NCBI GenBank assembly: GCA_023457615.1
Contig: JAEWKY010000186.1
Location: 1-13,963, forward strand
DNA from: Actinomycetes bacterium
GTDB taxonomy: Bacteria; Actinomycetota; Actinomycetes; Actinomycetales; Microbacteriaceae
Direction: 5' to 3'
DNA length: 13,963 bases
This document shows, piece by piece, positions 8,084-13,804 of this stretch. The notes below the pieces were generated by a model, which made no database searches, was not told the DNA's origin, and worked only from the letters and a program-made list of their open reading frames with translations. Position 1 is the first letter of the stretch. Every line of letters starts with the position of its first letter. A program made the position numbers and the translations under genes.

Positions 8084-8124
8084 CCGAAAACGCGTACAGT
8101 GATAGCCGTTTCGATAGTTTCGGG
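8083..8124. promoter_or_regulatory. GAAA/TTTC half-sites resembling xylanase-regulator boxes
   Basis: CCCGAAA (8083-8089) and TTTCGGG (8118-8124) form an inverted pair 42 bases end to end. CGTTTCG (8107-8113) lies between, and GATAG recurs at 8101 and 8113 with a 12-base period. Streptomyces xylan genes are controlled through CGAAA/TTTCG-type palindromes by BxlR-like LacI proteins. These half-sites are similar, but the spacing does not form that compact palindrome. They straddle the predicted start of the regulator transcript, which would suit self-repression. Confidence 0.35.
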
Positions 8125-8136
8125 TCCCGGTGCGAC

Positions 8137-8141
8137 AGGAG
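8137..8141 (+). promoter_or_regulatory. ribosome binding site fixing the regulator's GTG start
   Basis: AGGAG sits 7 bases before GTG 8149. The frame is open for about 1.3 kb upstream, through the antisense of xylA, so this site decides where the LacI-type protein begins. Confidence 0.8.
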
Positions 8142-8148
8142 TGGACGA

Positions 8149-9162
8149 GTGACGGATCAGGCGCGGGTCACCCTCGCGGAGATCGCCGAGCAGGCCGAGG
8201 TCTCGCTCTCGACGATCTCCAAGGTGCTCAACGGCCGGTCCGACGTCTCCGCCTCCACGCGCGGGCGGGTCGAGGACCTCCTCTCCCGGCACGGCTACCG
8301 GCGCCGCACCAGCACGACGGCGCCGAACTCGCTCATCGAGCTCGTCTTCCACGAGCTCGAGTCGGCCTGGTCGATGGAGATCATCAAGGGCGTCGAGGAT
8401 GTCGCGCGCGCCCACGGTATGTCGGTCGTGCTCACCGAGAGCGGGAGCCGGCACGCCCCCGCCGCCGACTGGATCGACGGTGTGCTGCAGCGGCGACCCG
8501 TCGGCGTCGTGCTCGTCTTCGCGGCGATCCCCGCCCAGTACCGGGAGACCCTGCAGGCGCGCAGCATCCCGTTCGTGATCATCGACCCGGCGGGCGACCC
8601 CACCCCCGACCTGCCGAGCGTCGGCTCCGCGAACTGGTCGGGCGGCCTCATGGCGACCCGGCATCTCATCGAGCTCGGACACCGCCGGATCGCCGCCATC
8701 ACCGGCCCCGACGACATGATGTGCTCGCACGCCCGCATCGACGGCTACCGCTCGGCGATGACGGCGGCCGGACTGCCGATCGACCCCGACCTCATCCGGT
8801 TCGGCGACTTCCACACCTCGGGCGGCCTCCAGCACGGGCAGGAGCTGCTCGACCGGCCCGACCGCCCGACGGCGATCTTCGCCGGGAGCGACCTGCAGGC
8901 GCTCGGCGTGCTCGAGGCGATGCGGCAGCGCGGCCTCACCGCTCCCGACGACGTCTCCGTCGTCGGCTACGACGACATCCCGCTCGCCACCTGGGTGAGC
9001 CCGAGGCTCACCACCATCCATCAGCCGCTGCGCCGCATGGCGGAGGAGGCGACCCGGCTCGTCATCCGGCTGCGCAGACCGGGCGCCGACGACGGCGTCT
9101 CACGGCTCGACCTCGCCGTCGACCTCGTCGTGCGCGAGAGCACCGGAGCGCCTCGGGCGTGA
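8149..9162 (+). CDS. LacI-family transcriptional regulator of the xylose / xylo-oligosaccharide genes
   Basis: This 337-aa DNA-binding repressor has a helix-turn-helix at residues 8-27 (TLAEIAEQAEVSLSTISKVL), a hinge near 28-57 (NGRSDVS..TR.RVE.LL..HGY), and a periplasmic-binding-protein-like sensor domain. Sensor hallmarks include LIELVFHELESAWSMEIIKGVED, ATRHLIELGHRRIAAITGP, TAIFAGSDLQALGVLEAMR and VSVVGYDDIPLATWVSPRLTTI. It lies divergent to xylA, so a xylose- or xylobiose-responsive repressor of the surrounding genes is the natural role; BxlR/XylR-like function is inferred. The GTG start has a strong AGGAG. Its TGA overlaps the GTG of the CE4 gene (GTGA 9159-9162), so regulator and enzyme are made together. 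Its operator cannot be proved from sequence, but the palindrome in its own upstream region is the first candidate. Confidence 0.92.
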   Translation: MTDQARVTLAEIAEQAEVSLSTISKVLNGRSDVSASTRGRVEDLLSRHGYRRRTSTTAPNSLIELVFHELESAWSMEIIKGVEDVARAHGMSVVLTESGSRHAPAADWIDGVLQRRPVGVVLVFAAIPAQYRETLQARSIPFVIIDPAGDPTPDLPSVGSANWSGGLMATRHLIELGHRRIAAITGPDDMMCSHARIDGYRSAMTAAGLPIDPDLIRFGDFHTSGGLQHGQELLDRPDRPTAIFAGSDLQALGVLEAMRQRGLTAPDDVSVVGYDDIPLATWVSPRLTTIHQPLRRMAEEATRLVIRLRRPGADDGVSRLDLAVDLVVRESTGAPRA

Positions 9163-9779
9163 CCCTCTCCGTCGAGCCGCTCTCCGCCGCCGCGGGCGAG
9201 GGCCTCGTCTGCGCGCTCACGTTCGACGACGGACCGAACGGCGCCGACACCGCGGCGCTGCTCGACCTGCTCGCCGAGCACGGCATCCGCGCGGTCTTCG
9301 CGGTGATCGGCGCGCAGCTCGGGACCCCGGAGAGCGTGGAGCTGCTGCGGCGGACGGTGCGCGAGGGGCACGTGCTGTGCAACCACTCGACGACGTTCGA
9401 CGACCTGGGCGAGCTGAGCGTCGAGGATGCCCGCGCGGTCATCGCGGAGAACTCGCGGCTCATGCGGGAGGCGCTCGGCGACCCGGCCGCGCCGATCCCG
9501 TACTTCCGGGCGCCCAACGGCAGCTGGGGCCGCACCGCCGAGGCGGCCGTGGCGGAGGGGCTGCAGCCGCTCGCGGTCGTGAACACGATCGGCGACTGGA
9601 TGACGCAGGACGAGGCGGTGCTCACCGTGCGGCTGCGGGAGGCGATGCGACCCGGGGAGCTCGTGCTCGTGCACGACGGGGGCGGCTCCCGGGCGGCGTC
9701 CGTGGCGGCGACCCGCACGGTCGTCGAGGAGCGCCTCGCCGCCGGCTGGCGCTTCACGCTGCCGGCCCGCGGCCGTTGA
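9159..9779 (+). CDS. CE4 polysaccharide deacetylase-family protein (variant metal motif), cytoplasmic
   Basis: This 206-aa NodB-type deacetylase domain stands alone, with no signal peptide or anchor. CE4 enzymes use a metal to remove acetyl groups from chitin, peptidoglycan or xylan. Visible motifs are TFDDGP (21-26, catalytic base and metal Asp), NHSTTFDDL (75-83), YFRAPNGSWG (115-124), IGDWMTQD (144-151) and LVLVHDGGG (168-176). The second motif normally reads H-[ST]-x-x-H. Here H76 is kept but the +4 position is F80, with D81 and D82 beside it, so the metal site is changed. It is translationally coupled to the LacI-type regulator and sits in a xylo-oligosaccharide locus. A cytoplasmic role on imported acetylated xylo-oligosaccharides is plausible but inferred. 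Loss of activity or another amide substrate is also possible. A palindrome follows directly after its stop. Confidence 0.85.
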   Translation: MTLSVEPLSAAAGEGLVCALTFDDGPNGADTAALLDLLAEHGIRAVFAVIGAQLGTPESVELLRRTVREGHVLCNHSTTFDDLGELSVEDARAVIAENSRLMREALGDPAAPIPYFRAPNGSWGRTAEAAVAEGLQPLAVVNTIGDWMTQDEAVLTVRLREAMRPGELVLVHDGGGSRAASVAATRTVVEERLAAGWRFTLPARGR

Positions 9780-9854
9780 CCCGGTTGCTCCGCCGATCGG
9801 GCCGTGCTCCGCGATAATACCGCGGAGCACGGCGAAAAAGGCGGAGTAACCGGG
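9780..9854. terminator. nested palindrome between convergent genes (likely bidirectional terminator)
   Basis: The inner stem is GCCGTGCTCCGCG (9801-9813) with its exact complement at 9821-9833, closing the 7-base loop ATAATAC. The outer stem is CCCGGTTGCTCCGCC (9780-9794) with 9840-9854, 15 pairs including one G-U/G-T. They are separated by GATCGG and GAAAAA. It starts right after the CE4 stop and lies 28 bases beyond the permease stop on the other strand. No U-run follows either stem, so it would be an actinobacterial-style hairpin terminator rather than a classic one. Confidence 0.8.
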
Positions 9855-9879
9855 ATCGGGGTCCGGGATGGGGCGGGGG
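9852..9879 (+). other. G-quadruplex-type motif, five G-runs
   Basis: Runs of 3 to 5 G occur at 9852-9854, 9858-9861, 9865-9867, 9870-9873 and 9875-9879, with loops of 1-3 bases. This meets the usual intramolecular G-quadruplex pattern on the + strand. It lies between the nested palindrome and the permease stop, outside any gene. High GC raises the chance of such runs, so folding is not certain. Confidence 0.5.
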
Positions 9880-9881
9880 CG

Positions 9882-10919
9882 CTAGGTGCGAGAGCTGCGG
9901 GCGCCGAAGCGCTGCTGCAGCAGCACGGCGATCACGATGATGACGCCCTTGATGACCGCCTGCACCGACGTCGACAGGTTGTTGAGCGTGAACACCTGCG
10001 TGAGCGTCGCGAAGATGAGCACGCCGAGCACGGTGCCGACGATCGTGCCGCGTCCGCCGATGAGGAGCGTTCCGCCGACGACCACCGCGGCGATCGCGTC
10101 GAGCTCGTAGCCGAAGCCGTGGGTCGACGTCCCGACGCCCGTCCGGCCCATCATCATGAAGCCCGCGATGCCCGCCGCGGTACCGGCGAGCACGTAGAGC
10201 ATGACGGTGTGGCGCTTGACCTTGAGCCCCGCGAGACGCGACGCCTCGTAGTTGCCGCCGATCGCGACGGTGCGACGGCCGAAGGTGGTGCGGCTCAGCA
10301 GGAACCACGCGGCGACCGCGACGATCGCGAAGATCCAGATGAGCGGGTCGATGCCGAGGAAGTTGCCGCGGAAGAAGCCCTTGAAGTCGTTGTCGTCGAC
10401 GATGAGCGTCTGCCGGTTGCCGATGAGCTCGGCGAGGCCGCGCGCCGCGACGAGCATCGCGAGGGTCGTCATGAAGGGCACGACCCTGCCGTAGGCGATG
10501 ACGAGTCCGTTGAGCAGACCCGCGGCGGCGCCGACGGCGATCGGGATGATCACGAGCAGCAGCCACGACGTCCCCCCGGCCGCCGACTGCACGACGGCGA
10601 GGGTGCCCACGATCGTCGAGAGACCCATCACCGAGCCCACCGAGAGGTCGATGCCGCCGGCCGTGATGACGAACGTCATGCCGAGGCTGATCACGCCGAT
10701 GATCGACGCGTAGCGCAGGATCGTGAGGAGGGTGTCGACATCAGTCATCCGGTCGGGGCGCGTGACGATGCCCGCGACGACGATCAGGATGAGGGCGATG
10801 ACGAGCCCGATGTTGCGCCCGGCCGAGCTCGACAAGAAGCGGCGCAGCGAACTCGGCTGCTCATCCGCTTCGACGTACTGCGTCACGGGCGCGGCGGGGG
10901 TGGTGGTCGGCTCGCTCAC
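9882..10919 (-). CDS. CUT2 (ribose-type) sugar ABC transporter permease
   Basis: This 345-aa inner-membrane permease is of the RbsC/XylH family, importers that take monosaccharides. About ten hydrophobic segments follow a 30-residue polar N-terminus. The family hallmark is GMTFVITAGGIDLSVGSVMGL (split here as GMTFVITAGG at 80-89 and IDLSVGSVMGL at 90-100). A conserved late block, IAAVVVGGTLLIGGRGTIVG, precedes the last helices. The GTG start at 10919 overlaps the ATPase stop (GTGA), so the two are co-translated. The frame stays open upstream only as a shadow of the ATPase. The binding protein for this importer is encoded divergently at 12651. Substrate is unknown; pentoses, inositol-like polyols or another monosaccharide all fit. 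Confidence 0.94.
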   Translation of the reverse strand: MSEPTTTPAAPVTQYVEADEQPSSLRRFLSSSAGRNIGLVIALILIVVAGIVTRPDRMTDVDTLLTILRYASIIGVISLGMTFVITAGGIDLSVGSVMGLSTIVGTLAVVQSAAGGTSWLLLVIIPIAVGAAAGLLNGLVIAYGRVVPFMTTLAMLVAARGLAELIGNRQTLIVDDNDFKGFFRGNFLGIDPLIWIFAIVAVAAWFLLSRTTFGRRTVAIGGNYEASRLAGLKVKRHTVMLYVLAGTAAGIAGFMMMGRTGVGTSTHGFGYELDAIAAVVVGGTLLIGGRGTIVGTVLGVLIFATLTQVFTLNNLSTSVQAVIKGVIIVIAVLLQQRFGARSSRT

Positions 10920-12436
10920 GCGGCGTTTCCTTTCATGACGAGGTCGAGCACGACGTGCTCGTCGAGTTCGGATGCGGGGGCCTCCCGCAGCACCTGACCG
11001 TCGCCGATGACGAGGACGCGGTCGGAGAGGCCGAGGACTTCGGGGATCTCGCTCGACACCACGACGATCGCGGCGCCGGCGTCGGCGAGTCGGCGGATGA
11101 GCACGTAGATGTCGGCCCGGGCGCCGACGTCGACGCCGCGGGTGGGCTCGTCGAGCAGCAGCACGCTCGTCCCGTGCACGAGCCAGCGGGCGAGCATGAT
11201 CTTCTGCTGGTTGCCGCCGGACAGCGTGCCCGTGATGCGCTCGGGGTCGGACGGACGAAGGTCGAGCGCCTGGATCTGCTCGGCGGTCAGCTCCCGCTCG
11301 CGGCGCTCGTTGAGGATCGTGCCGCGCGCGATGCGCGAGAAGGTCGAGAGGGTGACGTTCTTGTAGATCGGCTCCTCGAGCAGCAGGCCCTGGCTCTTGC
11401 GCTCCTCGGGGGCGAGGCCGATCCGGGCGGCCACCGCATCGCGCACCGATCCGGGTCGCAGCCGGCGCCCGTCGACCTTCACGGTGCCGGCGGTGGGCTT
11501 GCGCGCGCCGTAGATCGACTCGAGGATCTCCGACCGCCCCGATCCGACGAGTCCTGCGAGCCCCACGATCTCGCCCGCGCGCACCGAGAACGACACGTCG
11601 TCGAACGCGCCGCGCAGGCCGAGGCCCTCCACCTCGAGCACGGGAGCGGCGTCGGCCGGCACCCCGGGCCGGGTCGGGAAGACGTACTCGACGTCGCGAC
11701 CGGTCATCAGCTTGATGAGCTCGCGCGTCGGGGTGTCGGCGACGGGGAGGCCGGTGGCCATCGTGCGGCCGTCCTTGATGACGGTGATGCGGTCGCCGAT
11801 CTGGCGGATCTCCTCGAGGCGGTGGGAGATGTAGATGACGGCGATGCCGGAGCTCGTGAGGTCCTCGACGACCTGGAAGAGCTTCTTGACCTCCTCGGCG
11901 TCGAGCACCGCGCTCGGCTCGTCCATGATGATCAGCCGCGCGTCGCGCGAGAGCGCGCGGGCGAGGCTCACGATCTGCTTGTGCGCGGCCGACAGCTCGC
12001 CGACCTCCCGCGTGGGCGAGATCTCGGGGTGACCCAGGCGGGCGAGGAGGTCGCGCGCCGTGCGGTTCGAGGCGCCGCGGCGCACGACGCCGGCGACGGC
12101 GTTCTCGTGCCCGAGGAAGATGTTCTCCGCGACGGTCAGGCCGTCGACGACGTCGAGCTCCTGGTACATGGTCGCGATGCCGAGAGCGAGCGCCGCGGTG
12201 GGGCTCGAGATGGAGGTCGGCTCGCCGTCCCAGAGGATCTCGCCGGCGTCGGGCTGGTGCGCCCCCGCGAGCGTCTTGATCAGCGTCGACTTGCCCGCGC
12301 CGTTCTGGCCGAGCACGCAGTGCACCTCGCCCGCGCGGACGTCGAGGTCGACGCCCTTGAGCGCGCGGACCCCGCCGAACGCCTTCTCGATGCCGCGCAT
12401 CGCGAGTAATGACGTGCTCACGTCGTCTTTGACCAT
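10916..12436 (-). CDS. CUT2 sugar ABC transporter, double ATP-binding protein (RbsA type)
   Basis: This 506-aa protein has two ATPase domains in one chain and powers the adjacent permease from the cytoplasmic face. Domain 1 has Walker A GQNGAGKST (43-51), a degenerate signature LSAAHKQ (149 onward) and Walker B LIIMDEPSAVLD. Domain 2 has the usual RbsA-type altered Walker A, GLVGSGRSE (295-303), a full signature LSGGNQQK (405-412) and VLLLDEPTRG (425-434). So each domain carries one weakened element, as is normal in this family. ATG 12436 is chosen for family length; no ribosome site lies at a proper distance. GTG 12421 is an alternative. A TGTTATCTT extended -10 sequence ends 6 bases before the ATG, which suggests a leaderless message. 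Confidence 0.93.
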   Translation of the reverse strand: MVKDDVSTSLLAMRGIEKAFGGVRALKGVDLDVRAGEVHCVLGQNGAGKSTLIKTLAGAHQPDAGEILWDGEPTSISSPTAALALGIATMYQELDVVDGLTVAENIFLGHENAVAGVVRRGASNRTARDLLARLGHPEISPTREVGELSAAHKQIVSLARALSRDARLIIMDEPSAVLDAEEVKKLFQVVEDLTSSGIAVIYISHRLEEIRQIGDRITVIKDGRTMATGLPVADTPTRELIKLMTGRDVEYVFPTRPGVPADAAPVLEVEGLGLRGAFDDVSFSVRAGEIVGLAGLVGSGRSEILESIYGARKPTAGTVKVDGRRLRPGSVRDAVAARIGLAPEERKSQGLLLEEPIYKNVTLSTFSRIARGTILNERRERELTAEQIQALDLRPSDPERITGTLSGGNQQKIMLARWLVHGTSVLLLDEPTRGVDVGARADIYVLIRRLADAGAAIVVVSSEIPEVLGLSDRVLVIGDGQVLREAPASELDEHVVLDLVMKGNAA

Positions 12437-12476
12437 TCGGCGAAGATAACAGACCTCTCGGCGCCGTCGCCACGAG

Positions 12477-12496
12477 CCGGGCGTTCTCTCGCCCGG
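12477..12496. repeat. 7+7 inverted repeat between divergent promoters
   Basis: CCGGGCG (12477-12483) and CGCCCGG (12490-12496) are exact complements around TTCTCT. The element sits between the leftward and rightward promoter candidates of the CUT2 transporter genes. It could be an operator or a small hairpin; the GC-rich arms make chance occurrence possible. Confidence 0.4.
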
Positions 12497-12571
12497 ATTA
12501 CCGGTACTTTCGACGGCAAATCGAACGAAGTTGACGGAAACACGGCGCACTATGTAGCGTGTCCGACGTCA

Positions 12572-12611
12572 ACGCCGACTGCATTCGCTGTGCTCCCTGC
12601 AGCGTCGGCGT
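12572..12611 (+). repeat. stem-loop in the binding-protein leader
   Basis: ACGCCGAC (12572-12579) pairs perfectly with GTCGGCGT (12604-12611), and TGCA (12580-12583) can pair with TGCA (12598-12601) across a 2-base bulge. It lies near the predicted transcript start, 27 bases before AGGAGG. It may protect the 5' end of a highly expressed message; no riboswitch family is recognised. Confidence 0.4.
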
Positions 12612-12650
12612 GAAAACCAACTGCGCATCACACGACCTAGGAGGACGCGA

Positions 12651-13691
12651 ATGCTCCGCGCATCGAAGCGCCGCACTCAGCTGCTCGTCACCACCGGCGC
12701 CGCCCTGGCGCTCGCCGGCCTGATCACCGGCTGCACCGCCACGACCGGCGGCGGCAACAACACCCCCACCAACAACACCGGCAACGAGGAGTCGGGCGAG
12801 ACGATCACGATCGGCTTCTCGGGCCCCGCGGCCGACCACGGCTGGCTCGGTGCCATCAACTCGGGCGCGATCGCCGAGGCCGAGAAGTACGAGGACATCG
12901 AGCTCATCGTGGCCGAGGGCACGAACGACGCCAACCTGCAGATCAGCCAGGTCGAGTCGTTCATCAGCCAGGGCGTCGACGCCATCGTGCTGCTGCCGAC
13001 CGACGGCGCCGCGCTCACCGAGGTCGCGATCAAGGCGATGGAGGCGGGCATCCCGGTCATCAACGTCGACCGCGAGTTCTCGAGCACCTTCGCCGCGCGC
13101 ACCACCATCCTCGGCGACAACTACGGCATGGGCGTCAGCGCCGGCACGTACATCTGCGAGGAGCTCGGGGGCAACTCCGACGCCGTCGTCGCGGAGATCG
13201 CCGGCATCGACTCGCTGCCGCTCACGCAGGACCGCTCGCGCGGCTTCGCCGACGCGCTCGACGACTGCGGCCTCGAGGTCAGCGCCCGCGTGGCCGCCGA
13301 CTTCACGGTGCAGGGCGGCGAGGCCGTGACCTCGCAGCTCCTCGCCTCGGAGCCGCAGATCGACGCGATCTGGAACCACGACGACGACCAGGGCCTCGGC
13401 GTCCTGGCCGCGATCGAGGCCGCCGGCCGCAGCGAGTTCATCATGGTCGGCGGCGCGGGTTCGCGGAACGCCATGGAGCTCATCGAGTCCGGCGACAGCG
13501 TGCTCAAGGCGACGGTCATCTACCCGTCGACGCAGGCCGCGGACGGCATCCGTCTCGCCCGCCTCATCGCGCAGGGCAAGGCGCTCGCCGACCTCGTCGA
13601 GGTCGAGGTGCCGTCGCGCATCGTGCTCAACGCCCCGGTCGTGACGGCCGAGAACGTCGAGCAGTACCTGCCGACCGCGTTCGCGTCCTAA
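12651..13691 (+). CDS. CUT2 sugar ABC transporter, substrate-binding lipoprotein
   Basis: This 346-aa extracytoplasmic binding protein captures a sugar and hands it to the CUT2 permease. It has a lipoprotein signal peptide: basic MLRASKRR, a hydrophobic core at about 10-24 and the lipobox ITGC with C28 as the lipid-anchored residue. A flexible Asn/Gly/Thr-rich linker (about 33-48) follows, then a Peripla_BP_4-type domain starting ITIGFSGPAADHGWLGAI. Typical segments are QISQVESFISQGVDAIVLLPTD, GIPVINVDREF, and IDAIWNHDDDQGLGVLAAIEAAG. AGGAGG lies 6 bases before the ATG. It is divergent from its ATPase and permease, so it can be expressed to a higher level. Ligand is not predictable. A stretch inside the gene (13347-13390) reappears inverted at the window's right edge. 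Confidence 0.94.
   Translation: MLRASKRRTQLLVTTGAALALAGLITGCTATTGGGNNTPTNNTGNEESGETITIGFSGPAADHGWLGAINSGAIAEAEKYEDIELIVAEGTNDANLQISQVESFISQGVDAIVLLPTDGAALTEVAIKAMEAGIPVINVDREFSSTFAARTTILGDNYGMGVSAGTYICEELGGNSDAVVAEIAGIDSLPLTQDRSRGFADALDDCGLEVSARVAADFTVQGGEAVTSQLLASEPQIDAIWNHDDDQGLGVLAAIEAAGRSEFIMVGGAGSRNAMELIESGDSVLKATVIYPSTQAADGIRLARLIAQGKALADLVEVEVPSRIVLNAPVVTAENVEQYLPTAFAS
13347..13390 (+). repeat. left arm of a 44-base inverted repeat (inside binding-protein gene)
   Basis: These 44 bases, coding for EPQIDAIWNHDDDQ, recur in reverse complement at 13920-13963 with a single mismatch (A13381 against G13929). The first 34 bases match perfectly. See the partner entry for interpretation. Confidence 0.95.
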
Positions 13692-13710
13692 GGACCGACG
13701 CACCTCGCGG

Positions 13711-13743
13711 GGCGCGCGTCGTCGATTGGGTTCGACGCGCGCC
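13711..13743 (+). terminator. strong hairpin after the binding-protein gene
   Basis: GGCGCGCGTCG (13711-13721) and CGACGCGCGCC (13733-13743) are exact complements around an 11-base loop. An alternative inner pairing, GTCGA with TCGAC, leaves a 6-base loop. It starts 19 bases after the binding-protein stop and 61 bases before the next gene. No U-run follows. It probably acts as a full or partial terminator, or shields the binding-protein message, a common arrangement where that protein is needed in excess. Confidence 0.7.
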
Positions 13744-13804
13744 TCGCGCGGGGCCTCCGCGCCTCGTAGCATCACCCGACACACTTTCTAAGGACTTCAA
13801 GCGA

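Larger units (their letters stand above)
8026..8148. promoter_or_regulatory. divergent xylA / LacI-regulator control region
   Basis: This 123-base region, more AT-rich than its surroundings, separates two divergent genes. It contains a perfect 9+9 palindrome, GAAA/TTTC half-sites, a candidate promoter for the regulator and both ribosome sites. For the regulator I see TTACAA (8072-8077), 17 bases, then TACAGT (8095-8100), giving a leader of about 40 bases. For xylA only a -10-like TATGTT (8081-8076, minus) is visible, with no good -35. The palindrome covers both promoter candidates, so one bound repressor could shut both directions. Confidence 0.65.
12437..12650. promoter_or_regulatory. divergent control region between ATPase and binding-protein genes
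   Basis: This 214-base spacer contains no gene. Rightward, TTGACG (12531-12536), 18 bases, then TAGCGT (12555-12560) make a good actinobacterial promoter for the binding protein, with a leader of about 85 bases. Leftward, TGTTATCTT (12451-12443, minus) is an extended -10 placed for a leaderless ATPase message. A hairpin CCGGGCG-TTCTCT-CGCCCGG (12477-12496) lies between the two promoters and may be an operator. In the rightward leader, ACGCCGAC (12572-12579) can pair with GTCGGCGT (12604-12611), closed further by TGCA/TGCA. AGGAGG (12639-12644) serves the binding-protein ATG. Confidence 0.6.

Noticed and set aside
6853..8148. Upstream extension of the LacI-type gene through xylA
   Set aside because: It is a shadow of xylA; AGGAG before GTG 8149 and the helix-turn-helix at residues 8-27 fix the start.
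8026..9021. Upstream extension of xylA on the minus strand
   Set aside because: It is antisense to the LacI-type gene. The ATG at 8025 has a good ribosome site and puts all catalytic residues at standard numbers.
11685..12050. Loss of the ABC signature in ATPase domain 1 (LSAAHKQ) as a defect
   Set aside because: Weakened elements in each domain are normal in RbsA-type double ATPases; both Walker B motifs and one full signature are present.
10920..12473. Upstream extension of the CUT2 permease frame across the ATPase gene
   Set aside because: The ATPase has complete Walker and signature motifs in its own frame; the permease GTG at 10919 is coupled by GTGA.
12561..12650. Riboswitch in the leader of the binding-protein gene
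   Set aside because: There is one simple stem-loop but no recognisable aptamer core or expression platform.
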